The position numbers and the translations under genes were made by a program. 34,573 nt of DNA from Fibrobacter sp. (GTDB lineage Bacteria; Fibrobacterota; Fibrobacteria; Fibrobacterales; Fibrobacteraceae): the NCBI GenBank assembly GCA_024689485.1, contig JAILDK010000083.1:1-34573 (forward strand), given 5' to 3'. Each line of letters opens with the position of its first letter. Position 1 is the stretch's first letter. Below are positions 1 to 7,505 of this stretch, piece after piece. Under the pieces are notes generated by a model that was not told the DNA's origin, searched no databases, and saw only the letters and a program-made list of their open reading frames with translations.

Positions 1-875
1 CCGCCAGCACGACCATCCATCTTGAGAACGGAACTCAAACGGTTGCCGTACTGCGCCGGGAAACCGCTCTTGTAAAATTGAACTTCATCAATCGTTTCCA
101 CAAGGAACGTACTGAACAGCCCAAAGAAATGCGTCGGCGAATAGACGACCGAATTATCATAAAGGAAAAGGTTCTGGTCCGCAGCCCCACCGCGCACGTA
201 AATCTTTGTACTAAAATCCGAACTCGCGACAACGCCCGGAAGCGCCTGAATACTGCGAATCACATCCGCTTCCGCAAGGCCCGGCATGCGCTTGATGCTC
301 TTTGCCGAAACGACCGATTCTCCCGCCTTGCGTTTAGGACGGCGACGGAGCTGCACCACGACCTTCTTCATTTCCGTCACACGGGAATTCGAAGGCGCTA
401 AGAGATCGTCGACGTTCACATCGGATTGCGCGGCACTACTATCGCTCGCAAGGACTCCGCTGTCTTTCGCAATGTTACCACTATCTTTCGCTGTGGCCAT
501 TTCTCCGCTGTCTCCCGGAAGTGAAGACGCGACAGCGCTATCGCCAAGGGCCATGCTAAAGACGCTGTCCTGACCGTGGTAAACAAGCTCGTAGCATTTT
601 TCTTTTTCTGCACCGGATGTATCGGAATTGGTGACGCACACATTCCAGAGCGTATCTTCCGGAAGCCTTGTCGAAAAATTTTCACCGACGACCGTCTGGA
701 TCGCTTCGCCGGTTTCCAAAATTTCAACGTTGAGTTTTTCTCCCGGAGCAAAAGAAGTGTCTTGCACCATGCCGTAGAAAAGAATCGTTTTTTCGACAGC
801 TGCTGCTGGCGAATTCTCTTGGGCGACGGCAAGCGTTCCCAACCAGAGGAGAATCAGTAAAACGAGTTTCTTCAC
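1..875 (-). CDS. TonB-dependent outer-membrane receptor, N-terminal part (runs off the window)
   Basis: About 291 residues are visible; the C-terminal beta-barrel lies beyond base 1. The frame opens with GTG at 875-873 (MKKLVLLILLWLGTLAVAQE), giving a short basic start, a hydrophobic stretch and a signal-peptidase-like AVAQ site. An in-frame stop lies a few codons upstream, so no earlier ATG exists. Residues about 28-110 form a small domain of unknown type. Residues about 110-150 are a low-complexity linker rich in Asp, Ser and Ala with repeated DSG. Then comes a plug domain (PF07715-like) containing KSIKRMPGLAEADVIRSIQ, LPGVV, KIYVRGGAADQNLFLYD and GFPAQYGNRLSSVLKM, all typical of Bacteroidetes/Fibrobacter-type receptors. 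Known members import large ligands across the outer membrane using TonB energy; the ligand cannot be told here. No clear Shine-Dalgarno precedes the GTG. Confidence 0.85.
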   Translation of the reverse strand, partial: MKKLVLLILLWLGTLAVAQENSPAAAVEKTILFYGMVQDTSFAPGEKLNVEILETGEAIQTVVGENFSTRLPEDTLWNVCVTNSDTSGAEKEKCYELVYHGQDSVFSMALGDSAVASSLPGDSGEMATAKDSGNIAKDSGVLASDSSAAQSDVNVDDLLAPSNSRVTEMKKVVVQLRRRPKRKAGESVVSAKSIKRMPGLAEADVIRSIQALPGVVASSDFSTKIYVRGGAADQNLFLYDNSVVYSPTHFFGLFSTFLVETIDEVQFYKSGFPAQYGNRLSSVLKMDGRAG

Positions 876-905
876 AATAGGGAAAATTTAGCTAACAAAT
901 GAAAA

Positions 906-1000
906 TCAATCCTTTACGCAGCGCACGGAAAGGCCTTCGGTTTTTGAAATTGACCCTAGAGTCTCCAACATCGAGAGAAATAAACGTTTCATATAACCCC
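906..1000 (-). pseudogene. 3' remnant of a Fibrobacter succinogenes major paralogous domain (TIGR02145) gene
   Basis: On the minus strand a frame ends at 906 with SKTEGLSVRCVKD followed by TGA. SVRCVKD is the characteristic C-terminus of the TIGR02145 domain, which is expanded in Fibrobacter surface lipoproteins. Upstream the frame (YMKRLFLSMLETLG and the residues before it, back to about 1088) does not look like an intact domain: the usual Trp/Ser-rich core is absent and there is no convincing start, only a TTG at 1088. I read it as a degraded tail left after deletion. The frame stays open for about 60 codons, so a short expressed peptide is possible but unlikely. Confidence 0.55.
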
Positions 1001-1155
1001 ATAACCAAAGTTTATGCGCAAAATATAGCTTGTTACATGCAATGGCACAGTAAACTTTCGTAACAAACTTCCCCGTTCCGCGGTACAAGAAACTTTTCCC
1101 TACAATTTTCCGAAAAAAAGAAGTTTTCTTTTAAGTGCAAAGCGGGATAGAGTTT

Positions 1156-1164
1156 GATACTTTG
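1156..1164 (+). promoter_or_regulatory. -10-like box immediately before the beta-helix lipoprotein gene
   Basis: GATACTTTG lies directly before GGCGGC and the ATG at 1170. It has the same layout as the boxes before rsmE, purN and the SulP gene (TTTGG-rich block, then 4-6 nt, then ATG). Transcription would start within a few bases of the ATG. No Shine-Dalgarno is visible. The rest of the 876-1169 gap holds only the TIGR02145 remnant and AT-rich DNA. Confidence 0.4.
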
Positions 1165-1169
1165 GCGGC

Positions 1170-2852
1170 ATGAAAAAATTTCAAAAGCTTTCTCCGATTT
1201 TCGCTTCGGCTGCCCTGCTGCTTTCCGCTTGTGGAATGAGCGTTGAGCCTGTTTCTACCACATTCACCGTAGCAAACAGCACCAATACGACTTCATCCGT
1301 CACCTCCGCCAGTTCTGTGAACTTCAGCAGCTCCTCGACCGAAGTCAAAGAACAGTCCTCCGAAGCGGCGGTCGTTTATGATCCGACGGGAGCCGAAATC
1401 GTTTTAAGCTTTGAAGATTCCACCCTTTCCATTCAAAACGACAACGGCTGTCTTGAAAAGTCCGACACGACTCTCACCATCACCTGCGCGGGCGTCTATT
1501 ACTTAGAAGGTTCTTCCGAAAACTTCCAGGTGATCGTAAACGTCGCCGACGAAGAAAAGGTTTACCTGTATCTGAACAACGTCTCGCTCAAGGCTCCGAC
1601 CGCTCCGCTGTTCGTGCAAAACGCCGACAAGACATTCCTTGTACTGATCGACGGCACCGAAAACGCCTTTGAAAACGGAGACTCGGACACCACTGCAGCC
1701 ATCTACGCCAAAGACGATCTGACCTTCAAAGGAAACGGTTCTTTAAGTGTCATCGCCAACGGTCATAACGGCATTCACACGAGCAACGATCTCAAAATCA
1801 AAAACGTGCCGACGATCCAAGTGACCGCAGAAAATCACGCCATCAAAGGCAAAGGCTCTGTTGAAATTGAGGGCGGTTACTTCACCCTTTCCGCAGGCGC
1901 AGACGCCGTCAAAAGCGATGAAGGCGAAGAAGATGGCTATGTTGAAGGCAAGGGTTACATTCAAATCACCGGCGGCGAATTCCACATCGAAAGTACCGGC
2001 GACGCGATTTCCGCATTCAACTACGTTCTCATCGCCGATTCCGTTTCGACTCCGCAAATTCAGATTACCACGACCGGGAACGCCTCTTCCGAAAGCACCA
2101 AGGGCATCAAGGCAGATTCTACCGTTCTTTTACAGGCTGGCATCGTCGAAGTGATTTCGAACGATGACGCGATCCATGCCGATGGAACGATTCAAATCGA
2201 CGGCGGAACATTTACGCTCACCACCGCAGACGACGGCATTCACGCCGACAAGCTTTTACAGATTAACGGAGGCGTTATCGTCGTCACGAACAGCTACGAA
2301 GGCTTTGAAGCAAAGAACATTCAAATGAAAGGCGGCACCACTTATGTTTACGCTCGCGATGACGGTTGGAACGCTCAGAGTTTGATTCAGCTTTCGGGCG
2401 GTTATCATTACGTCACTACCGCTTCAGGCGACACCGACGGCATCGACAGCAACGGCGATATTGACATCGACGGGGGCGTTCTCGTAATTGAAGCGGGCAA
2501 CAACATTGTGGACAAAGGCGACCAGGGAACCGTCAATTACACCGGCGGCATTCTGATGGGATTCGGCAAAATGAACGAAGGTGTTCCGAGTTCCGGAACC
2601 AAACTCTGCGCAAGTTCCATTTCTTCGGGCGCTCGCATTTCTTACGCAGGCGAATCCGTGTACTCCACGTTCACCACGAACAAGTCCGCCACGACCATGA
2701 TCTATATCACCCCGGAAAGCTCGGGCAACCTTTACCAAGGCGGCTCTTACAGCGGAACGGAAAATGCCTTTGGTTACGGCGAAGGCGGAACGCTTTCGAA
2801 CGGGACAGCCCTCAGCACCTCGACCTGTTCTTCTTCGGGAATGCGCCGTTAA
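1170..2852 (+). CDS. Lipoprotein with Cthe_2159-type carbohydrate-binding beta-helix domain
   Basis: 560 residues. The N-terminus has a lysine pair, a hydrophobic stretch and a lipobox (LLLSACGMS), so it is predicted to be a lipoprotein anchored at about Cys21. Residues about 25-65 are a Ser/Thr-rich linker. From about residue 70 to 500 the chain has regular short repeats (IQIDGGTFTLTTADDGIHAD, LQINGGVIVV, GDIDIDGGVLVIEAGNN), the signature of a right-handed parallel beta-helix. VYLYLNNVSLKAPTAPLFVQ followed by LIDGTENAFENG matches the Cthe_2159 family (PF14262, formerly DUF4353), whose founding member binds cellulose and polygalacturonate. The Asp-rich turns (DGIHAD, DDAIHAD) could hold calcium. 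The inferred role is substrate binding or adhesion at the cell surface. It converges on the diguanylate cyclase gene with 2 bp between the stop codons. Confidence 0.82.
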   Translation: MKKFQKLSPIFASAALLLSACGMSVEPVSTTFTVANSTNTTSSVTSASSVNFSSSSTEVKEQSSEAAVVYDPTGAEIVLSFEDSTLSIQNDNGCLEKSDTTLTITCAGVYYLEGSSENFQVIVNVADEEKVYLYLNNVSLKAPTAPLFVQNADKTFLVLIDGTENAFENGDSDTTAAIYAKDDLTFKGNGSLSVIANGHNGIHTSNDLKIKNVPTIQVTAENHAIKGKGSVEIEGGYFTLSAGADAVKSDEGEEDGYVEGKGYIQITGGEFHIESTGDAISAFNYVLIADSVSTPQIQITTTGNASSESTKGIKADSTVLLQAGIVEVISNDDAIHADGTIQIDGGTFTLTTADDGIHADKLLQINGGVIVVTNSYEGFEAKNIQMKGGTTYVYARDDGWNAQSLIQLSGGYHYVTTASGDTDGIDSNGDIDIDGGVLVIEAGNNIVDKGDQGTVNYTGGILMGFGKMNEGVPSSGTKLCASSISSGARISYAGESVYSTFTTNKSATTMIYITPESSGNLYQGGSYSGTENAFGYGEGGTLSNGTALSTSTCSSSGMRR

Positions 2853-2854
2853 AA

Positions 2855-4540
2855 TCAGGTTTGACGCGAAAGCTTGGACTTTTGCTTCATCGCGTACATG
2901 CGGCTATCCGCTGCACGGTAAACCGCATCCGCATTCGAATGGACTTCGCTTTGCAAGGCGACGCCATAAGAACCTTCCAGAGGAAACGGCAATTCTTCCG
3001 ATTCCACTTTTTCCAGTTCTTGCAAATTTTGAAGGGCGGCATCCAAATCGTTCAAATGTTCCTGGCGAATGATGACCACAAATTCATCGCCGCCCATGCG
3101 CACAGGGGTTCCGATTCCCGTAAAGACTTTCAGCAAAAGATTCGCAAAAGTTTTGAGGAACAGGTCCCCTTCGCCATGTCCAAAGTTATCGTTCACCTTT
3201 TTCAAGCCATCTAAATCAACGCTGACAATCGCATAATCCGATGTCGTCGAATTCAACGCGTCAAAAATCTTTTCACATTTGGCACGGTTATAAAGCCCCG
3301 TCAAGGAATCCCGATACGCAAGAGAAGACAAAACAAATTTTTCTGCCCGGTCCGCCACCGCCTTTTGCAAATAGACCGCATAACTGATGAGCATGGCAAA
3401 CAAAAAGCCCAAAACTCCGATCGGAATCACCGGATGCCTGCGTCCGACTCCGCCAAAAACAGCCCCATGCAAAATGTAAAGCACGAGTTCCAAAACGCAG
3501 AGTACACAAAAGAAGATAAATCCCGCACCGAAAATCTTTTCCGAAAGACCATCTTTCCGTGAAAAGGCGACTCCCGGCAACAGCAAAAACACAATGCCGA
3601 GAAGAGAAATCACATGGAAAGGTTTTAAGAAGGTCACGTAAGGCGCCAAATGGAAGAATTGGGCAAAAGTCGCCACCAAAAAGACCAAAACCAAAATGGA
3701 GAGCACCACACAAAGGCCTATCCACCGCCAGCCTTGAAGCTTATCTTTACGCATCGCAAGGAACAGCAAACCAACCGTACACGGAGAAAGATAAATCAGC
3801 CCATATTCAATCAGGGAATTCAACTCCCGATTCAAAGAAATCAGCTGGATATCATTCGTGTAGCAAAGAGTCCAAACGCCAAGCACGAGCGAAAAGAAGC
3901 CAATCAATAACAGACGCAAAAAGTAAGAAGCAAAGCCCAAACCTCCCAAACCGCACACAATCAAAATCGCCCCTAAAATCGCCATAAAGCAGGCGACAAA
4001 AAACACCGGCGTTATTTCGGGATCCTCATAGGTCAATCCGTGCAAATGATTGGGCGCCAGCGTGATATCCGGCAAAATATCAAACGCCATGGAATTCGAC
4101 GCCCAAAGCCGAATTCGCATCGTTTTTCCGAGCCATCCGCCCGGGAGATCAATGCGATAAACTCCGCTCCCAGCCATTCCACCGGCTTCCACTGTTTTTT
4201 TGCCGTAAGAATAGATTTCACGTCCGTCGATAAAGACTTCTATCGCAGCTTGATACAGGCGAACCTGCATCGCCGAATATTCCGAAAGATCCGCCGGCAT
4301 TTGCTTTTCGAGCACGAGCGAATCCATCACCTTCACATTTTTGAATTGGGTACGGTAATTTCGGAGCGATTCCACATGGGTTGTTTTGCCGTGGAAGGTC
4401 ACATTCCAATCCGCATCCAGAGAAACGATTTTACTGACGGAAAGGTCATAAACCAGTGCGGGAAAACCGACCACAAAAAGGATTGCGAGCAAAAAAGCTG
4501 CAATCAAAAATCCGACTTTTCGTTTTCGGGTGGTCGCCAA
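2855..4540 (-). CDS. Membrane diguanylate cyclase (7TM sensor plus GGDEF domain)
   Basis: 561 residues. A basic start and signal-anchor helix (residues about 9-31) lead into an extracytoplasmic beta-sandwich of about 150 residues (DADWNVTFHGK; IEVFIDGREIYSYGKK), resembling the 7TMR-DISMED2/sensor class. About seven hydrophobic helices follow (residues about 180-400), then a C-terminal GGDEF domain. That domain opens with AYRDSLTGLYNRAK, has the metal/substrate segment VDLDGLKKVNDNFGHGEGD, and an intact signature RMGGDEFVV. It should make cyclic di-GMP from GTP. No RxxD inhibitory site lies at the usual place before GGDEF. The start is TTG at 4540, chosen because an in-frame TAA lies just upstream, no ATG is near, and GAGGGGG sits at Shine-Dalgarno distance. 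The ligand is unknown; bound polysaccharide fragments would suit the context. Confidence 0.88.
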   Translation of the reverse strand: MATTRKRKVGFLIAAFLLAILFVVGFPALVYDLSVSKIVSLDADWNVTFHGKTTHVESLRNYRTQFKNVKVMDSLVLEKQMPADLSEYSAMQVRLYQAAIEVFIDGREIYSYGKKTVEAGGMAGSGVYRIDLPGGWLGKTMRIRLWASNSMAFDILPDITLAPNHLHGLTYEDPEITPVFFVACFMAILGAILIVCGLGGLGFASYFLRLLLIGFFSLVLGVWTLCYTNDIQLISLNRELNSLIEYGLIYLSPCTVGLLFLAMRKDKLQGWRWIGLCVVLSILVLVFLVATFAQFFHLAPYVTFLKPFHVISLLGIVFLLLPGVAFSRKDGLSEKIFGAGFIFFCVLCVLELVLYILHGAVFGGVGRRHPVIPIGVLGFLFAMLISYAVYLQKAVADRAEKFVLSSLAYRDSLTGLYNRAKCEKIFDALNSTTSDYAIVSVDLDGLKKVNDNFGHGEGDLFLKTFANLLLKVFTGIGTPVRMGGDEFVVIIRQEHLNDLDAALQNLQELEKVESEELPFPLEGSYGVALQSEVHSNADAVYRAADSRMYAMKQKSKLSRQT

Positions 4541-4632
4541 GTAAGAATCCCCCTCTGGTGATTACCTCTTTAATAAATAATCTTTTTTTCGGGAGGATAT
4601 TTCTTACAAGTCGGAATATATCAGCTAAGAAC

Positions 4633-4714
4633 TTAGATTAGAGCCGGAGCGAGGTATTTTGCGAGCGCATAACCACCTAAAACAAGCCACACGTACAGAA
4701 TCGTCGCCAAAATA
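4633..4714 (-). pseudogene. Remnant of a second yeiH 3' end (direct repeat of 7506-7587)
   Basis: About 80 bp match the last 26 codons of yeiH at 7506-7587, in the same orientation, with roughly nine differences. The encoded peptides correspond: YVWLVLGGYALAKYLAPALI here, YAWLVLGGYALAKYLAPVLV in yeiH. Similarity stops at the TAA (4635-4633) and near 4714. The substitutions are conservative, so this looks like the end of a diverged paralogue and not a fresh copy. A TTG with GGGAG upstream could in principle start a 26-residue hydrophobic peptide. The rest of the 4541-4796 gap is AT-rich with no other gene; a small inverted repeat CTAAGAACTTAG (4625-4636) sits at the repeat end. Confidence 0.7.
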
Positions 4715-4796
4715 AAGCTCCCTTTGCAAATTTAGCTTGATTCTTTAATTTCGAAAATAGAACCTTTGTGGTGGTCAAAATTCTTTTTTAGCCCGG

Positions 4797-7133
4797 TTAT
4801 CGGCCTGAGCGCGTCGAGAATTTTTGGACAAGAAGTCCTCCTGCCGTTTGAATTCTGACAAAATAACATCCTGCCTTGAGGAAGCCCATATCGAGAGTCG
4901 CACGGTCCAAACCTTGGCGCAGGTATACGTTTTTACCTAGAGCGTCAAAGATGGCAACGCTTTGAACCTGATTCAAGTCGCCTTCATAAACCAAGACGTC
5001 GCCCTGCCAGGAAATTCTCGATTTTGAAACTCCTGTGACCTGCGGAATGGCATCGTCCCCAGTCTCGTACATCAATGGGTTACACGTCAAGAAGACTTTA
5101 TAAATGTTCGTTGTCGAACTATCCGCAGAATGGAAGTCAAATTCGATCGTATCGCTCAAGTCATAAGTTCCATATTGTTCATAGCCTTCCGAATAAGAAA
5201 AGTCCGGGCCGGCAAAGGCGATAGAAACGTGTTTCTTGTTGATTTCAAACGGAACTTCCACATGGATCGTTTTATTTTCCTGGTCGATGGTTCCCGGAAT
5301 ATTCGCAGATCCGACCTGCACATAAAATGCGCGAAGATCGGCATCCTTTTTAGCCGGGCTGTGCGTGACGACTGCGCTGAGAATCCTCTTTTGATTGTTT
5401 TCGGCAACGCTTGTGATTTTAACAGTCTGCCCGGATTCCCATTCGAGTTCATCATTGCCAAATTCATAATAGGTATAGGCAAACGGATCGAGGTTCACCA
5501 CGTTGATTTCATAATCCGAATAATAGTCTTTGGTTCCAAGCGGAATCGTATACTTGAGGGCAGAGCTTCCCTGCTGGCCGGCGATGAGCGAAAAATGTTC
5601 ATTCCCTATATAACGGTGCAAATACAGTGCCACCACCTGATTGACCGGCCAAGCCTTTGTCTGTTTATAAACCTTGATTGCATAAAGGCGACGGTCAAAA
5701 CCGTTGGTGAGCGTCACATACATACCGCTCGATCCCGAGATTTTTCCTGTCACAGAAACGGTCGTGTTGGTGTCCTTCACGATATAAGTTCCTTCGCACG
5801 ATCTGAAGACTCCATCGAAGTTATAATGTTCGCCCGTTCCGCAAACAAACAGTTTGCTTTGCGCCGTTGCGTTATACGGAATATCATAAATGATGGAACC
5901 CGTATCACTTGGAGTTTCCGGTTCATAAATCGTTCGCGGATAAAAATAATCCACCGCAAACGTGTCGAGCAAAAGGACCGTTTCGAACTCGTTCACGGGT
6001 TCTGTCCATTTGTAAACAAACTTGTAATAGCGGTACGGGTCACCGTTTTCCGACGTGATTTTCAAGACCGTCTTTTCCAAATCGAGGCCCGAAGATTCTG
6101 AAACTTCTTCCCCGTTCACATACCACGTTTTCGTGGCGAGGCTCGGGATCTGGATGCCCGCATATTTTTCGGTCTGGCTGAGTCTTCCGTACATTGTCTT
6201 TTTCAAAGAATCCGGAATCCATTTGTAAAGGTCCAGGGTAATCGTTCCCGTGTCGCCCGAATTTACCGGATGGACAATGCTCGCGTCTTCCGTACAATAA
6301 GTATTCGCCTTAACCAAGTCCTGAGTCGTCACTTTCACATAAGGAGAATCCAGATATTCCTTGTTGTAAGACTTGGTATTTTTCTTGGTGCAGAAGCCGA
6401 ACACGCTCTCCATCGTTGCATTCGTATCGCCCGGAGTTTTTGCAAGGCTCAAAACGATTTTCCGCGTGGCAGATCCTCCGTCCGAGAATGTATAAGTCAC
6501 AGGACCCTGCGTGAAATCTTGCGCCGTCGTCGGCGTGTAACTAGAATAAAGGCCCGCAAAAGTCGGAGTCAGACTGGAGATGTCCACTTTGAACGGAAGC
6601 GTTACAAAGATGGAATCCTCTTTACGCGTGTACTCGTCCGGATTTGTCGAAAAAAGCGCTTTTGTAACCACCAATTCGTCTGTATAGCCGATGGTAATCG
6701 AGCTGATTTCTACGGTGCAATCGGAAGACTTTGATGTCTGGGCCTGGAACGCGATCTTTGTGTCATCCGCGTCGATCATAAATTTTTGTCCGCTTTTAAA
6801 CGTTCCCTTGGAAGACCAAGAGCCTTCCCAATAGGTATAAGCGGCCAGGCTTCCGCTTTCGCAAGAGCCTCCATAAATCACTTCGACAGTCGGATGTGCT
6901 ATGTACTCTGAATAATCAAAACTCACCGTGAGACCGGATGAAAATTTTGTGTTGCTGATCGTCGTTTTGGCAACGCCATCTTCTACCGTCCAAGTAGACC
7001 AGGATGTCTGTCCTGATTCAAAAGCCCGATTCGTTTGCGTAAACGACTTGGACGTAAAAAAGTCCAAGGAGACTGCCGCCAATGCACTGTTTGCAAAGAG
7101 AAAAGTCGATACGAGTGCAAGCCATTTTTTCAT
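4797..7133 (-). CDS. Large secreted multi-domain beta-sandwich protein with type IX-like C-terminal sorting domain
   Basis: 778 residues. The start is ATG at 7133, with GGAGG at good spacing; a TTG two codons earlier is less likely. MKKWLALVSTFLFANSALA is a clear signal peptide. The body is rich in Thr, Ser and Tyr and predicted all-beta. Two stretches, about residues 170-235 (SIFVTLPFKVDISSLTPTFA, then PVTYTFSDGGSATRK) and about 605-690 (GTIDQENKTIHVEVPFE, then TNIYKVFLT), resemble DUF5018-type Ig-like domains. The last about 70 residues (VLVYEGDLNQVQSVAIFDA, LGKNVY, DMGFLKAGCYFVRIQTAGG, VQKF) match the type A C-terminal domain used by type IX secretion. I recognise no catalytic motif. The inferred role is a cell-surface or extracellular protein, possibly adhesin or scaffold. 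The gene lies within a 2.8-kb segment bounded by copies of the yeiH 3' end. Confidence 0.78.
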   Translation of the reverse strand: MKKWLALVSTFLFANSALAAVSLDFFTSKSFTQTNRAFESGQTSWSTWTVEDGVAKTTISNTKFSSGLTVSFDYSEYIAHPTVEVIYGGSCESGSLAAYTYWEGSWSSKGTFKSGQKFMIDADDTKIAFQAQTSKSSDCTVEISSITIGYTDELVVTKALFSTNPDEYTRKEDSIFVTLPFKVDISSLTPTFAGLYSSYTPTTAQDFTQGPVTYTFSDGGSATRKIVLSLAKTPGDTNATMESVFGFCTKKNTKSYNKEYLDSPYVKVTTQDLVKANTYCTEDASIVHPVNSGDTGTITLDLYKWIPDSLKKTMYGRLSQTEKYAGIQIPSLATKTWYVNGEEVSESSGLDLEKTVLKITSENGDPYRYYKFVYKWTEPVNEFETVLLLDTFAVDYFYPRTIYEPETPSDTGSIIYDIPYNATAQSKLFVCGTGEHYNFDGVFRSCEGTYIVKDTNTTVSVTGKISGSSGMYVTLTNGFDRRLYAIKVYKQTKAWPVNQVVALYLHRYIGNEHFSLIAGQQGSSALKYTIPLGTKDYYSDYEINVVNLDPFAYTYYEFGNDELEWESGQTVKITSVAENNQKRILSAVVTHSPAKKDADLRAFYVQVGSANIPGTIDQENKTIHVEVPFEINKKHVSIAFAGPDFSYSEGYEQYGTYDLSDTIEFDFHSADSSTTNIYKVFLTCNPLMYETGDDAIPQVTGVSKSRISWQGDVLVYEGDLNQVQSVAIFDALGKNVYLRQGLDRATLDMGFLKAGCYFVRIQTAGGLLVQKFSTRSGR

Positions 7134-7186
7134 CGTCAAGCCTCCGCTTTCAAATTTTCGGGATATGGAGTTTCGTTCCTATTAAA

Positions 7187-7194
7187 GATAACGA
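7187..7194 (-). promoter_or_regulatory. Possible -10 region of the secreted-protein gene
   Basis: On the minus strand the sequence here reads TATCTTTA, the same octamer as in front of ilvD and close to the TATCTT -10 of icd. It lies about 54 nt before the ATG at 7133, leaving a leader that contains the GGAGG ribosome site. No good -35 is visible because the upstream stretch is a long run of T. Confidence 0.35.
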
Positions 7195-7250
7195 AAAAAA
7201 AAATAAATAAAAAACGGTCAATCTTAAATTCAGCATGATTGGAGCATACA

Positions 7251-7283
7251 AAAAAGGCCCCGCTTCAGCAGCAGAGCCTTTTT
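7251..7283 (-). terminator. Rho-independent terminator after the yeiH operon
   Basis: The arms AAAAAGGCCCCGC (7251-7263) and GCAGAGCCTTTTT (7271-7283) pair over 13 positions, allowing two G-U pairs on the minus-strand RNA, with a 7-nt loop. A T-run follows in that direction. It lies just downstream of the small gene ending at 7298, so that gene and yeiH probably share one transcript. Confidence 0.8.
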
Positions 7284-7297
7284 AGGGAAATTTACGC

Positions 7298-7497
7298 TTA
7301 CTTTTTCATCCACGGGAAGATCTTGTTCATCATCGAATGGAAAGTGTCCTTCTTTTCGAGAATCTTCGGGATGTCCATCGCCTGTGTTTCCGGACGTTCA
7401 AAGATGAACTGGGAAAAAACCACAAAGAAAACAACAGCCAAAAAAAAAACGCGATGATTCCAAAAAAGACTTTTCGTTTTTCTGCCGAGATTTGCAT
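7298..7497 (-). CDS. Small membrane protein sharing its C-terminal tail with SulP; frame broken at a T10 tract
   Basis: ATG at 7497 lies 8 nt after the yeiH stop and opens MQISAEKRKVFFGIIAFFF, a basic start running into a hydrophobic helix. At a run of ten T (minus strand; 7440-7449) this frame goes off course. The frame continuing downstream reads LAVVFFVVFSQFIFERPETQ and ends in DTFHSMMNKIFPWMKK at 7298. One extra T, or two fewer, would join both into one protein of about 66-67 residues: N-terminal helix plus cytosolic tail. The last about 30 residues match the end of the SulP transporter (11187-11282) with about 90% DNA identity and mostly silent differences, so the peptide appears to be under selection. 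Without a frame change the ATG frame would give a different, unconserved C-terminus. Options are a phase-variable gene, slippage, a sequencing error, or a recent pseudogene. Function unknown. Confidence 0.55.
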
Positions 7498-7505
7498 AAT
7501 TTAGG

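Noticed and set aside
906-1088. 60-codon open frame on the minus strand as a complete small gene
   Set aside because: Starts at TTG without ribosome site; only the last residues match a known family, so it is treated as a remnant.
4633-4714. 26-residue hydrophobic peptide starting at TTG with GGGAG upstream
   Set aside because: Its similarity to the yeiH C-terminus explains it better as a leftover; no convincing promoter was found.
7140-7297. tRNA or small RNA gene in the gap between the secreted-protein gene and the yeiH operon
   Set aside because: No cloverleaf or conserved RNA motif; the gap is filled by a promoter region, A-rich runs and one terminator.
4715-7505. A complete mobile element carrying the secreted-protein gene
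   Set aside because: No integrase, transposase or terminal inverted repeats; the direct repeat alone is not enough, so it is kept only as a finding.
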